In this document: piece after piece, positions 41,498 to 50,784 of the stretch | Position numbering within the stretch: position 1 is the stretch's first letter | Layout of the letters: each line of letters starts with the position of its first letter | Assembly (NCBI GenBank): GCA_023389055.1 | Contig: JAEWFA010000033.1 | Coordinates: 30,966 to 94,965, forward strand | Source: Pseudomonadota bacterium | Lineage (GTDB): Bacteria > Pseudomonadota > Gammaproteobacteria > Burkholderiales > Burkholderiaceae_E | Direction: 5' to 3' | DNA: 64,000 nucleotides | Notes under the pieces: generated by a model | The model's database searches: none | The model's input: the letters and a program-made list of their open reading frames with translations, nothing else | Told to the model about the DNA's origin: nothing | Program-made: the position numbers and the translations under genes

Positions 41498-43513
41498 CTA
41501 TCCGGTGCGGCCGAAATCGGGAGTGCGACGCTCGCCGAAGGCGGCGATGCCTTCGCGCGCGGCCGCCGTACACGCGCTCGCGCCGAAAGCCGCATAGCCG
41601 ACCTCGAGTGCCTGCGCCAGCGTCGGTGCTGCGGCAGCGTCGCGGACGGCCTTTTCGATGATCCCGATCGTGGTCGCGCTCAACACCGTGCCGTTCGTCG
41701 CTCGTTCGACGCGCTCTTCGAAGCCGGGCAGGTCGACAACGCCCTCGGCGATCCGCGGCATGCTCTTCGACAGCGCGTCGACACGTTCGACGGCGCAGGC
41801 GATCAACTCGCGGTAGCCGTCGGCCAGCGCATCGACGATGCCCAGTTCGTGCGCGCGCGCGGCGCCGAGCCGCTCGCCCTTGCGCAGCATCGCGTGGAAC
41901 ACCGGCGCCGCAGCCGGCCAGCGCCGGTACGGAACGACCATCGCGCCGATGCCCGGAACGATGCCGAGCGTTACCTCCGGCAACTGCATCGTCGTGCCGC
42001 GCACCGCGACCAGCGAATGGCAGCGCATCGCGAGCTCGAATCCGCCACCGAGCGCCATGCCGTTCAGCGCGGCGACCACCGGCTTGCGCATCGCGTCCAG
42101 GTGCACGAGCAGCCGCGAGCAGTCGCGTGCGTACTGCGCCGATGCCTCGGCGTCGCCGAGCATCGACGGAAAGCGCCCGATGTCGGCGCCGGCGCAGAAT
42201 GCACGCGTGCCGTAGCCGACGAGCACGAAGCCGGCTACCGCAGGATCGTCCTCGTGGCGGCGGATCACCGCGAGGATCTCGTCGGTCATCTCGTCGTGCA
42301 GTGCGTTCAGCGCCTCGGGCCGGCGCAGCGTGATCACCTTGACGTCGCCGATGTCGTCGACGAGTACGTGGCGCTCGAAGCGCTGGTATTCGGCGAGCGC
42401 GCGTGCCGGCATCGGCATGCCGGGCCGCTCGTCGGAGAAGCGCTGCAGCACGTGCGCCGTCTCGCCTTCTCCGAGGTCGCGCATCAGTGTCAGAGGGCCC
42501 TGCCGGAAGCCGAGCGCGATGCGGCAACCGAGATCGAGGTCGGCGGCTTCGCCGATGTCGCGATCGAGGATGTCGACCGACTGCGAGAACAGCACGCCCA
42601 GCAGCCGATCGCGCACGGCGGCAGCGGTGCTTTCGTCGACCGCGACCGACTTGCCGGGCGCGACGGTGTGCCAGCGATCCACCGACCCGAAGATCGACGC
42701 CGGGCGGTAGTGCTCGCCTTCCTCGTCGGCCTGCAGCGTGTTCGTCTCGACGATGATCGGGTTGCCGTTCGCGAGGTTCAGCACGAAGAACGGGCCCGCG
42801 TGCACGAAGGCTCCGGCCACCGTATCGACCTGCGCGGCGCTCGCGCGATCGAGCAGCAGCGCCGACTCGTTGCACCAGTTGTCGAAGATGCGATCGAGCA
42901 TGAAGCAGGGCGCGTCCGCGGTGACGAGCGGCAGCTTCCCGGTCTCGCAGAAGAAGCGGCGCAGGTGCTCGACGAGTCGCGGATCGGCACGCTCCCAGTC
43001 GATGACCTCGACCGCCGGATTGCGCCACGCAGGCGCGAAGAAGTGCGTGACGGTGGCTCGCGCGGGATTGCGCAGCTGCGAGAAGATGCGCGCTGCGGGC
43101 AACGAGCTCGTGTTCGACGTGATGATCGCGTCGTCGGCGACGCGCTTTTCGACGTCCGCGAAGATGCGCCGCTTGAGTTCGAGGTTCTCGGTGGCGGCCT
43201 CGAGCACCCAGTCGCACTCGGCGAGCGCGTCGTAGTCGGTCGTCCCGCGCAGGTCGCCCAGCACCGCTTCGGCTTCGTGCGGCTTCATCTTGCCGCGCGC
43301 GACCGCCTTGTCCGAATAGCTGCGAAAGCGCGCGAGCGCGGCGTCGATCGCGGGCTGCGCGACGTCGACGAGCGTGAGCGCCAGGTCGGGCAGCGCACTC
43401 TTCAGGTAGTAGCCGATGTCCGGTCCGATCGAGCCGGCGCCGATGACGGCGACGTGCCGGGGCATCGCGCGCGTCGGCTCGGCGAGCAGGGGGTTCGAGA
43501 AGCGGCGGTTCAT
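41498..43513 (-). CDS. Bifunctional 3-hydroxyacyl-CoA dehydrogenase / enoyl-CoA hydratase
   Basis: 671 residues. The order is dehydrogenase first, crotonase second (as in Bacillus FadN), the reverse of FadB. NAD loop VIGAGSIGPDIG near residue 24, ENLELKRRIF, SNTSSLPA and catalytic-His context THFFAPAWRNP in the first half. From about residue 395, the crotonase half has AFCAGADIG (oxyanion hole), GMALGGGFELA and LPEVTLGIVPG, retaining both catalytic Glu residues of active hydratases. It therefore can hydrate an enoyl-CoA and oxidise the alcohol. The ATG overlaps the LivF stop by 4 bases, and LivH follows: beta-oxidation and import genes are interleaved. Confidence 0.94.
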   Translation of the reverse strand: MNRRFSNPLLAEPTRAMPRHVAVIGAGSIGPDIGYYLKSALPDLALTLVDVAQPAIDAALARFRSYSDKAVARGKMKPHEAEAVLGDLRGTTDYDALAECDWVLEAATENLELKRRIFADVEKRVADDAIITSNTSSLPAARIFSQLRNPARATVTHFFAPAWRNPAVEVIDWERADPRLVEHLRRFFCETGKLPLVTADAPCFMLDRIFDNWCNESALLLDRASAAQVDTVAGAFVHAGPFFVLNLANGNPIIVETNTLQADEEGEHYRPASIFGSVDRWHTVAPGKSVAVDESTAAAVRDRLLGVLFSQSVDILDRDIGEAADLDLGCRIALGFRQGPLTLMRDLGEGETAHVLQRFSDERPGMPMPARALAEYQRFERHVLVDDIGDVKVITLRRPEALNALHDEMTDEILAVIRRHEDDPAVAGFVLVGYGTRAFCAGADIGRFPSMLGDAEASAQYARDCSRLLVHLDAMRKPVVAALNGMALGGGFELAMRCHSLVAVRGTTMQLPEVTLGIVPGIGAMVVPYRRWPAAAPVFHAMLRKGERLGAARAHELGIVDALADGYRELIACAVERVDALSKSMPRIAEGVVDLPGFEERVERATNGTVLSATTIGIIEKAVRDAAAAPTLAQALEVGYAAFGASACTAAAREGIAAFGERRTPDFGRTG

Positions 43514-44265
43514 GCGGGAAGTTCCTTCCTTGCGTTGGCGTGCCGGGCCAATCCCAGGTACGACTCGACGACTTTCGGGTTGTCGCTCAACTGGGCCGAG
43601 CTGCCGGCGAGCACGATGTCGCCGGTTTCGAGCACGTAGCCGTCGTCGGCGACCTGCAGCGCTGCTCGCGCGTTCTGTTCGACGAGCAGGATCGATACGC
43701 CGGTGGTGCGCAGGTCGGCGACGATGTGCATGATCTCGCGCACGATGCGCGGCGCCAGCCCCAGGCTCGGCTCGTCGAGCAGCAGCAGCCGCGGTTTGCC
43801 CATCAGCGCGCGGCCCAGTGCGAGCATCTGCCGCTCGCCGCCCGAAAGCGTCGCGGCCAGCTGCGTGCGTCGTTCCTGCAGTCGCGGAAAGCGCGCGTAG
43901 ACCTCGCCGAAATCGGAGCCGGCGCCTCGCTCGCCGTTGCGCACTCGCTGGAACGCGCCCAGCCGCAGGTTGTCTTCCACCGACAGTTCGCCGAACAGCT
44001 CGCGACGCTCCGGGACGAGGCACACGCCGCGCGCGACGCGCGTCTCGACCTCGGCCTTGCCGAGGTCGGTGCCGTCGTAGCGCAGGCGGCCGGTGCACGG
44101 CAACAGCCCCATGATCGCGCCGAGCAGCGTCGACTTGCCGGCGCCGTTCGGTCCGATCACGGTGACGATCGAACCTTCGCGCACCTGCAGCGAGACGCCG
44201 TGCAGCGCCTCGACCTTCCCGTAGCAGACCTTCAGCTCGTCGATCTCGAGCAGTGGCGAACTCAC
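43510..44265 (-). CDS. Liv-type ABC transporter ATPase (LivF)
   Basis: 251 residues. Walker A GPNGAGKST (38-46), signature LSGGERQMLALGRAL, Walker B LLLLDEP and D-loop SLGLAPRIVREI, switch His replaced by the normal EQNARAAL context of LivF (Gln-Asn after Glu). Start is GTG, overlapping the upstream 3-hydroxyacyl-CoA dehydrogenase TGA (GTGA), with GGGAGAAA 5 bases before it. Second ATPase of the importer. Confidence 0.95.
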   Translation of the reverse strand: MSSPLLEIDELKVCYGKVEALHGVSLQVREGSIVTVIGPNGAGKSTLLGAIMGLLPCTGRLRYDGTDLGKAEVETRVARGVCLVPERRELFGELSVEDNLRLGAFQRVRNGERGAGSDFGEVYARFPRLQERRTQLAATLSGGERQMLALGRALMGKPRLLLLDEPSLGLAPRIVREIMHIVADLRTTGVSILLVEQNARAALQVADDGYVLETGDIVLAGSSAQLSDNPKVVESYLGLARHANARKELPA

Positions 44266-45266
44266 TCGATTTCTCCCGCGGGCTGTCGCATCAGCCCGAG
44301 GTGCTCGAGCATGTCGAGCATTCGCCCGAGCATGGCGGAACGGTATCGCGCGAGATCGACGCCGTCGAAGTCGTAGAACCCCTTGCCGTCCCGCAGGCCG
44401 TTTCGGCCCTCGCGCATGTGCCGGTCGACGATCGCCGGCGATGCGTAGCGCTCGTCGCCGAGCGCCTGCGCGAGGTAGCGGCTCGCGTAGTACAGGATGT
44501 CGTTGCCGCCGTAGTCGATGAACTCGACGACGCCGATGTTCGCGAAGCGAAAACCCAGCCCGTACCGCGTCGCCCGGTCGATGTCCTCGGCGCTCGCCAC
44601 GCCCTGCTCGATCATCCGTGCCGCCTCGTTCATGATCAGCGACTGCAGCCGCGGCACGATGTAGCCGGGCGCGGCGCGGCAGGTGACCGGCACCTTGCCG
44701 ATCGACTCGAGCAGCGTCTTCAGCGAGCGAGTGGCCTGCGAAGACGTCGCTTCGTGCGCGCTCAGCTCCACGAGCGGAATCACGTGCGCCGGATTGAGCC
44801 AGTGCGCGTTCAGGAACCGCTGCGGGCCTTCGACGAAGCCGGCGAGCTGCGTGACGAGGAAGGTCGACGTCGTCGACGCGACGACGGCGTCGGCGCGCGT
44901 GTGCGCGCCGACGAAGGCCAGCGCTTCGCGCTTTGCGTCGAGCACCTCGGGTACGCCTTCGAAGACGTAGTCTGCCTCGGCGAGCGCGGCAGCGGCGCCC
45001 TCGCGAGCGACGAAACGCACGCGGCGCAGTACTCGTGGACGCAGCGTGTCGTCGAAGGCGCCCCACTCGGCCATCGCGTGCAGAGACGCGTCGATCTCGG
45101 CAAGGGCTTCGGCGCGTAGCGACTCGACCGCGTCGGCTGCGCGCGGCTTGGCGTCGACGAGACGCACCTCGTGTCCTGCGTAGGCGAACGCCGTCGCAAT
45201 GCCGCGACCCATCCGTCCGGCGCCGAGCGCGACGATGACGTCGCTGCGCCGGACCGGTGCGCTCAT
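44262..45266 (-). CDS. 3-hydroxyacyl-CoA dehydrogenase
   Basis: 334 residues, single domain pair. NAD loop GAGRMG at 15-20 (note IVALGAGRMGRGIA), acidic D in RLVDAKPRAAD after the second strand for NAD, TTSTFLVTQL and the substrate motif NAHWLNPAHVIPLVEL with catalytic His, then GYIVPRLQSLIMNEA at the domain junction. It oxidises a 3-hydroxyacyl-CoA; with the HAD half of the neighbouring fusion, this operon has two such activities, suggesting two distinct hydroxyacyl intermediates. Starts and stops overlap both neighbours by 4 bases. Confidence 0.94.
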   Translation of the reverse strand: MSAPVRRSDVIVALGAGRMGRGIATAFAYAGHEVRLVDAKPRAADAVESLRAEALAEIDASLHAMAEWGAFDDTLRPRVLRRVRFVAREGAAAALAEADYVFEGVPEVLDAKREALAFVGAHTRADAVVASTTSTFLVTQLAGFVEGPQRFLNAHWLNPAHVIPLVELSAHEATSSQATRSLKTLLESIGKVPVTCRAAPGYIVPRLQSLIMNEAARMIEQGVASAEDIDRATRYGLGFRFANIGVVEFIDYGGNDILYYASRYLAQALGDERYASPAIVDRHMREGRNGLRDGKGFYDFDGVDLARYRSAMLGRMLDMLEHLGLMRQPAGEIE

Positions 45267-46342
45267 GCAGGCACTCCGTTGCGCAGCAGCTCGCGCATCG
45301 CCGTCGCATCGAGCGACGCGAGCCCGAGCGCGCCCAGCGTGCGCGGGCCATGCTCGAGCGGCTCGCCGAGCAACGCCGAAGCGATCGACAGCAGGCCGCG
45401 CGCCACCGGGCAGGCGACTCCCGCCCAGTCGCCGACCGAAACGAGGAACGCGAGCCCGCAGGCGACGTCTTCGCGCATGTAGCGGTGGTTGCGCAGGTCG
45501 ATGTGCTCGCGCCAGTCGCCGCTGTCGACGAGCTTGTCGTGCGCGTTGCCGTACATCCAGCGGTCGTTCTCGTAGTGGTCCGACAGCGGGAAATGCGGCG
45601 CCGAGTAGCCGAGCTTCTCGCGCAGCGCGATGCGCTCGGCGTCGAGCGCGTCGGTGACGCGCCGGATCGCCGGCTGCGTTCCTTCGGCGTGGATGTCCCA
45701 GCGCTCGAAATGCTCGAGCGGCCCGGCGTTCATCAGGATCAGCGGAGGATGGATGACCGGCCCGGCGTTCATCAGCGCCGCCGACAAGGCGTCCTCGACC
45801 GCCTCGATCGTCGGATACGCGCGCGCGATCGTCGCGAGCGCGTGCTCGCTGTCGACGGCGGGGAAGACGCCGGTGGGCAGGCGCGTGGCGCGCGTCGTGA
45901 TCGCGACTTCGGCGGGTCCGTGCTTGCGCGTGAGGTACGGCAGCGTGCCGGTCTCGGCGAACGACACCCGTGCGCCGTTGCCCGCCGCGCGCACGGCTCG
46001 CGCCATGGTGAACGAGCCGAAGCTGCCCGGCGGCAGGTAGACGACCTGCCCGTCACGCAGGTGCGGCGCAACCGTGCGAGCGAGGTCGTCCTGCGCGAAG
46101 GCCGGGCAGGGGGCGAGCACGAGCTCGGCGCCGTCGAGTGCCTCGCCTGCGTCGGCGGTCGCCCGATCGATGCGGACTTCGCGCCGGCCGCGATGGTCGA
46201 CGAGCACGATGCGCGGCGACTCGATCAGCGGCGCGAGCGCACGCGTGTCGCGGCGCCAGAGCCGGACTTCGTGTCCCTGCTCGGCGAGGTCGGCCGCGGC
46301 GGCGTAGCTCCCGTTGCCGCCACCCAGCACGGCGATGCGCAT
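45263..46342 (-). CDS. NAD/NADP octopine/nopaline dehydrogenase-family protein
   Basis: 359 residues. N-terminal Rossmann domain MRIAVLGGGNGSYAAAADLAEQGHEV and LWRRDTRAL; the middle and C-terminal helical domain has FAETGTLPYL, NAGPVIHPPLILMNAG (part) and a His in the catalytic region as in octopine dehydrogenases. Enzymes of this family oxidise secondary amines or hydroxy acids, for instance opines; ketopantoate reductase and 6-phosphogluconate dehydrogenase are structural cousins. In this pathway it could reduce or oxidise a C-N or C-OH bond of the substrate. Follows the CoA-transferase gene by 22 bases. Confidence 0.9.
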   Translation of the reverse strand: MRIAVLGGGNGSYAAAADLAEQGHEVRLWRRDTRALAPLIESPRIVLVDHRGRREVRIDRATADAGEALDGAELVLAPCPAFAQDDLARTVAPHLRDGQVVYLPPGSFGSFTMARAVRAAGNGARVSFAETGTLPYLTRKHGPAEVAITTRATRLPTGVFPAVDSEHALATIARAYPTIEAVEDALSAALMNAGPVIHPPLILMNAGPLEHFERWDIHAEGTQPAIRRVTDALDAERIALREKLGYSAPHFPLSDHYENDRWMYGNAHDKLVDSGDWREHIDLRNHRYMREDVACGLAFLVSVGDWAGVACPVARGLLSIASALLGEPLEHGPRTLGALGLASLDATAMRELLRNGVPA

Positions 46343-46364
46343 CAGTGCGTGCCTCCCGTCTCGC

Positions 46365-47552
46365 TCATGCCGCTACGCCGTCGGCGACGAAACGCTGCAC
46401 CTGCGCTTCTTCGTAGCCCGCCTCCGCCAGCACGCGACGCGTGTCGGCGCCGTATTTCGGCGCGAACGGCAGTTCGGTTCGCGCACCGTCGACGTCGACG
46501 GCCATCGGCTGCATCCGGATCACGCGCCCGTCGGGCATCGTCGTGCGCGTGAGCCGGTCACCCAGCGCCGGCAGGTCTCGAACCTGTCGGATGTCGAGGA
46601 TGCGCGTGGCCGGGATCTTCGCGTCGGCGAGGTCGGCGAGGATCGAGTCGACCGGATGCTGCGCCGTGAGCGACGCCATCTCGCGGTGGATCGCCTCGCG
46701 CTCGCGGTGGCGGCCTTCGTTGGTCGCGCGCACCTCGTTGGCAAGCGGGGCGAATTTCGGGAGCGCCGTCAGCCGGCGCCACTGCACGTCGCTGCCGATC
46801 GCGAGGTAGACGAAACCGTCGCGTGCCGGGTAGACGTTGGTCGGAATGAACTTGCGGTGCTCGTTGCCGGCACGGGTGATCTCGTTCGGCGCACAGTCGA
46901 AGTCGAGCAGCGGCAGTACGGTGGTGAGCCACGACGCGGCCGCCTGCAGCATCGACACGTGGATCTCGCTGCCCCGGCCCGTTTCGTGTCGCTCGAGCAG
47001 CGCGCGCATCACGTTCGCGTAGACCTCGTCGCCGGCCTTCAGGTCGATGACCGGGATGCCGGAGAGCATCGGCGGCCCGTTCGGGTCGCCGGTGAGCTCC
47101 ATGTAGCCGGCCATTGCCTGCAGGACCGGGTCGTAGCCTGGCGCTTCCGGAAAGCGCGGACCCATCGCGGAGATGCCCGCCCAGACGAGGTCGGGCTTCG
47201 TCGCACGCAGCGTTGCAGGATCGATGCCGAGCGAAGCGTAGCGCGAAGGCACGGTGTTGCAACAGAAGACGTCGACGTCCAGTTCGCGCAGCAGCCGGCG
47301 GACGATCTCGTGCGCGCGCTCGTCCTTCAGGTTCAGCGCGATCGCCTCCTTGCCGACGTTCGGCGCGATGAAGTAGCTGCGCCGATCGTCGTCGTAGATG
47401 CGCGAGCCGATGTAGCGGTTGGGGTCGCCGGGCAGTCCGCCGCCGCCGATCGCCTCGATGCGGATCACGCGCCAGCCGAGTTGCGCGAAGCGCAGCGTCG
47501 CATGCGGCAGCGAAAGCGCCTGCTCCATCGACAGTACCGTTCGTCGCTTCAT
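46365..47552 (-). CDS. CaiB/BaiF (family III) CoA-transferase
   Basis: 395 residues. PVIDLKAGDEVYANVMRALLERHETGRG (part) contains the likely catalytic D170; GYDPVLQAMAGYMELTG and GSEIHVSMLQAA are conserved. The N terminus is slightly divergent from the classical LEGIRVLDLS opening (MKRRTVLSMEQALSLPHATL). It could load CoA on the pathway's acid or recycle CoA at the end; the operon also has an AMP-forming ligase, so two activation steps are likely. 53 bases after the MoaD-like gene. Confidence 0.93.
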   Translation of the reverse strand: MKRRTVLSMEQALSLPHATLRFAQLGWRVIRIEAIGGGGLPGDPNRYIGSRIYDDDRRSYFIAPNVGKEAIALNLKDERAHEIVRRLLRELDVDVFCCNTVPSRYASLGIDPATLRATKPDLVWAGISAMGPRFPEAPGYDPVLQAMAGYMELTGDPNGPPMLSGIPVIDLKAGDEVYANVMRALLERHETGRGSEIHVSMLQAAASWLTTVLPLLDFDCAPNEITRAGNEHRKFIPTNVYPARDGFVYLAIGSDVQWRRLTALPKFAPLANEVRATNEGRHREREAIHREMASLTAQHPVDSILADLADAKIPATRILDIRQVRDLPALGDRLTRTTMPDGRVIRMQPMAVDVDGARTELPFAPKYGADTRRVLAEAGYEEAQVQRFVADGVAA

Positions 47553-47605
47553 GCCGCCCCGCCCGCGAAATTCACTTCGCTGCCGTCATAAGGAGTTGGC
47601 CGCCG

Positions 47606-47857
47606 TCACCCGCCGGCGATCGGCGGTGTCAGAAGAACTTCGTCGTCGTCGTGCACCGGATAGCCGCGCTCCGCATAGTGGGAGTTCACCGACACCAGCA
47701 CGACGTCGATGTACTCGAACGCCTTGCGGAAACGCTCGTCCTGCGTCGGAAGCCAGTCGAGCAGTTGACCGACGTTGCGGATCTCCTTCGGCAATGCGAT
47801 CGTCTCCGAGTCGCATCCCAGGCTGTCGCGCAGCCACGCGAAGTACTTCAGTTTCAT
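47606..47857 (-). CDS. MoaD/ThiS-family small sulfur carrier
   Basis: 83 residues, beta-grasp fold, ending in the diglycine GG (82-83) that is adenylated and thiocarboxylated in MoaD/ThiS. MKLKYFAWLRDSLGCDSETIALP and DDDEVLLTPPIAGG are typical. Its gene is 6 bases after the Mo-hydroxylase large-subunit gene in the same operon and no MoaE is nearby. It may supply sulfur for the cofactor of this hydroxylase or for another product; the former is likely from position. Confidence 0.9.
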   Translation of the reverse strand: MKLKYFAWLRDSLGCDSETIALPKEIRNVGQLLDWLPTQDERFRKAFEYIDVVLVSVNSHYAERGYPVHDDDEVLLTPPIAGG

Positions 47858-47863
47858 TCGCGC

Positions 47864-50224
47864 TCAAACGGTCACGCCTTCGAGAGGAACGCTTGCCTTG
47901 TCGTGCGTCGCGCGTGTCCGCTTCTCGTGGATCGCCCAGGCCACTTTCTCCGGCGACATCGGTGGATCGAAGATGCGCACGCCGGTGGCGTTGTACAGCG
48001 CGTTGGCAACGGCCGGTGCGATGACGATCGTCGGCAGCTCGGAGATGCCCTTGGCCCCATACGGACCCTCGGCGCAATCGCTCTCGATCAGGTGCATCTC
48101 GATCGGCGGCATCTCGGGTGCCGTGATCAGCTTGTAGTCGCGAAAACACGCGTTCCGGAGGTGACCGCGCTCGATGCGCATGTCCTCGCTCAGCGCGTAG
48201 CCCAGGCCGATCGCGATGCCGCCCTCGACCTGGCCTTCGAGGCCCATGCGGTTGATCACGCGGCCCACGTCCTGCGCCACCGTGATTCTGTCCACCTTGA
48301 TCTCGCCGGTGAGCGTGTCGACGGTGATCTCGGCGATGTGCACGGCGTGCGCATACGCCGCCGAGTGGTCGGAGACGTGCTTCGCCCCCTCGGGCTCGCT
48401 CTTCGGCTCGTAGTAGTCGGTGACCATCACGAGTTCGGGCTCGGCCTGGAAGTGCATCTGGCGCAGCAGGCGGTCGAGCTTGATGAGCGCGGCGCCGTCG
48501 CGCTCGCGCACGACCGAACCTTCGCGCAGGTCCAGGCCCTCGGCCGGTTCCTCGAGCATCCGGCCGGCGGCGGCGAGGATCTGCGCCTTCGCCTTGCGCG
48601 CGGCACGTCGGGTGCCGTTGCCGGCGATGAACGTGGTGCGCGACGCGTGCACGCCGACGTCCCACGGCGCGATGTCGGAGTCGTTGTTGACGATCGTCAC
48701 GTGCTCCACCGGTACGCCGAGTTCTTCGGCGACGATCAGCGTGATCACCGCGTCGATGCCCTGGCCGATTTCCGACGCGCCGGTGATGACCGTGACGCGC
48801 GCGTAGTCGTCCACCTTGAGAATGGTGCCGATGCCGTCGGACTTGTGGATCTTCGCGCCCCCCGCGTTGTGCACCGAGGAGGCGAGACCGATGCCTTTCT
48901 TGTAGCGGCCGGGCTGCTCGCGCAGCGCCGCATACTCGCGACGCTTGCGGCTGTAGTCGCTGGCCTGCGCAGCCGCTTGCAGGCATTCGGCGAAGGCGCT
49001 TTCGCGCAGGAAGGATTTCTGCGGCGTGATTTCGCCGGACTTCTGCGCGTTCTTCAGATGGAATTCGAGCGGGTCGATGTCCACCAGTTCGGCCAGCATG
49101 TCCATCTGCTGCGCCGTGGCCCACGTGGTCTGCACGTTGCCGTAGCCGCGGAACGACCCCGCGTACGGGTTGTTCGTGTAGATCGCCTGCGCCTTGAAGT
49201 CGACCACCGGCACGCGATAGTGCCCCGAGGTCGTGCGCATCATGATGACCGGAATGGTCGGCCCCCACGACGTGTAGGCGCCGTTGTCCAGCAGCACGTC
49301 GGCGCTGCGGAAGGTGAGCACGCCGTCGCGCGTGCAGCCGGTGCGCATGTGGATGATCGCGGCCTGGCGCGTCGGCGCGGCGCGGAACTCCTCCTCGCGC
49401 GTGTAGAGCACCTTGACGGGTCGGCCCGTTTTCTTCGCCAGCAGCGCGGCGATCGGCTCGTAGGGGTAGACGTCGAGTTTCGAGCCGAACGCTCCGCCCA
49501 CCGGAGGCTGGATGACGCGGATGTCGCCGGGACCGATGCCCAGCGCCGGCGCGAGATCCATCTTGTAGTTGTACGGATACTGCGTCTGCGTCCAGATCGT
49601 CAGCTTGCCGTTGTGATCGAAGTCGGCGATCGCGCACGACGTGCCCATGCAGCAATGCGTCACGTGGTGCGGGCGGAACACGCTGTCGACGACGAAGTCG
49701 GATTCCTCTTCGGCCGCGGCGAGATCGCCGTGCTGGAACTCGAAGCGCAGGCTCTTGTTGCCCGGGAAGTTCTCGTGGATCTGCGGCGCGTCTTCGCGGG
49801 CGCCGTCTTCGGGCGTGAAAACGCCGGGCAGGTCTTCGTACTCGACCTCGATCAGTTCGAGCGCGCGGGCGGCGATCTCTTCGGTTTCGGCGGCGACCGC
49901 GGCTACCTCGTCGTGCTCGCAGCGCACCTTGTCCTTCAGCGCCACGTTGTCGCGAACGAAACCGAACTTCAGGCCTGCGGCGTCCTGGCCGGTGAGCACC
50001 GCGTGCACCCCGGGCAGTGCCCGCGCGGTAGTCGTGTCGATGCGAACGATCCTCGCGTGCGGCCGGCCGGCAAACAGCACCTTGCCGATCAGCATCTGCG
50101 GCAACACCATGTCGTTGATGTAGCGCGTCTTGCCGGTTGCCTTGTCGGGCGCGTCGGGTTTCCTGACGCGCCCGCCGATCAGGGTCTTCTTCCCTGCGGG
50201 AGAAGTGGCAGCTGATTTGTCCAT
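47864..50224 (-). CDS. Molybdenum hydroxylase large subunit (xanthine dehydrogenase family)
   Basis: 786 residues, normal for a stand-alone large subunit. Domain I begins near residue 19 (VRKPDAPDKATGKTRY). GGAFGSKLD, GSFRGYGNVQ, GASEIGQGID and GAKGISELPT mark the molybdopterin-cytosine-dinucleotide site; the catalytic Glu is E729 in GISELP. The family hydroxylates an activated carbon using water (aldehydes, N-heterocycles) or reduces an aromatic ring (4-hydroxybenzoyl-CoA reductase). GGAGG lies 6 bases before the ATG. Works with the FAD and 2Fe-2S subunits upstream; genes are ordered FAD, FeS, Mo. Confidence 0.96.
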   Translation of the reverse strand: MDKSAATSPAGKKTLIGGRVRKPDAPDKATGKTRYINDMVLPQMLIGKVLFAGRPHARIVRIDTTTARALPGVHAVLTGQDAAGLKFGFVRDNVALKDKVRCEHDEVAAVAAETEEIAARALELIEVEYEDLPGVFTPEDGAREDAPQIHENFPGNKSLRFEFQHGDLAAAEEESDFVVDSVFRPHHVTHCCMGTSCAIADFDHNGKLTIWTQTQYPYNYKMDLAPALGIGPGDIRVIQPPVGGAFGSKLDVYPYEPIAALLAKKTGRPVKVLYTREEEFRAAPTRQAAIIHMRTGCTRDGVLTFRSADVLLDNGAYTSWGPTIPVIMMRTTSGHYRVPVVDFKAQAIYTNNPYAGSFRGYGNVQTTWATAQQMDMLAELVDIDPLEFHLKNAQKSGEITPQKSFLRESAFAECLQAAAQASDYSRKRREYAALREQPGRYKKGIGLASSVHNAGGAKIHKSDGIGTILKVDDYARVTVITGASEIGQGIDAVITLIVAEELGVPVEHVTIVNNDSDIAPWDVGVHASRTTFIAGNGTRRAARKAKAQILAAAGRMLEEPAEGLDLREGSVVRERDGAALIKLDRLLRQMHFQAEPELVMVTDYYEPKSEPEGAKHVSDHSAAYAHAVHIAEITVDTLTGEIKVDRITVAQDVGRVINRMGLEGQVEGGIAIGLGYALSEDMRIERGHLRNACFRDYKLITAPEMPPIEMHLIESDCAEGPYGAKGISELPTIVIAPAVANALYNATGVRIFDPPMSPEKVAWAIHEKRTRATHDKASVPLEGVTV

Positions 50225-50274
50225 GCTTGCCTCCGCAAAAAACCTGCGATTCAAGTGATGGAAATGCTCCGCGC

Positions 50275-50784
50275 TCAACGGCTGCGGCGCACGTCCGAGT
50301 CCTCGCGGCGAACCTGCGTCTCGGCGACGGCTTCCACCGCGTCGAGCACCTTCGTGTAGCCGGTGCAGCGGCACAGGTTTCCTTCGAGGCCGCGCTGGGC
50401 ATCTTCGCGCGTCAGATTCGGGTCGTTCTCGATCAGGTAGTTGGCCTGCATGATCATGCCCGGCATGCAGAAGCCGCACTGCACGGCGCCGTGGTCGACG
50501 AAGGCCTGCTGGACCGGGTGCAGGCCTTCCGGCGTGCGCAGTCCCTCGATGGTCAGCACCTCGCGTCCGTCGCAGTCGGCGGCGTACATCAGGCAGCTGT
50601 TGACTGTCTTGCCGTCGACCTGCACCGTGCAGGCACCGCACTCGCCTTCGCCGCACGCGTACTTGGTTCCGGTCAGGCCGAGCACGTCGCGCAGCATCGC
50701 GAGCGTCTTCATCGTCGCCGGAATCTTCAGCGAAACCTCGCGACCGTTCAGCCGGAAGCGGATCTCAGTCTCGACGCAGATCAT
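50275..50784 (-). CDS. Molybdenum hydroxylase 2Fe-2S subunit
   Basis: 169 residues. The ferredoxin-type cluster is bound by C44, C49, C52 and C64 (YACGEGECGACTV). The second cluster uses C103, C106, C138 and C140 (QCGFCMPGM ... CRC). This is the two-cluster electron-transfer subunit of xanthine dehydrogenase-type enzymes. The start at 50784 overlaps the FAD-subunit stop by 20 bases; homology begins there, and a second upstream ATG has none. Confidence 0.96.
   Translation of the reverse strand: MICVETEIRFRLNGREVSLKIPATMKTLAMLRDVLGLTGTKYACGEGECGACTVQVDGKTVNSCLMYAADCDGREVLTIEGLRTPEGLHPVQQAFVDHGAVQCGFCMPGMIMQANYLIENDPNLTREDAQRGLEGNLCRCTGYTKVLDAVEAVAETQVRREDSDVRRSR

Noticed and set aside
47651..50215. 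854-codon plus-strand open frame across the Mo-hydroxylase large subunit
   Set aside because: Mirrors the real gene's third-position bias; no recognisable motif.
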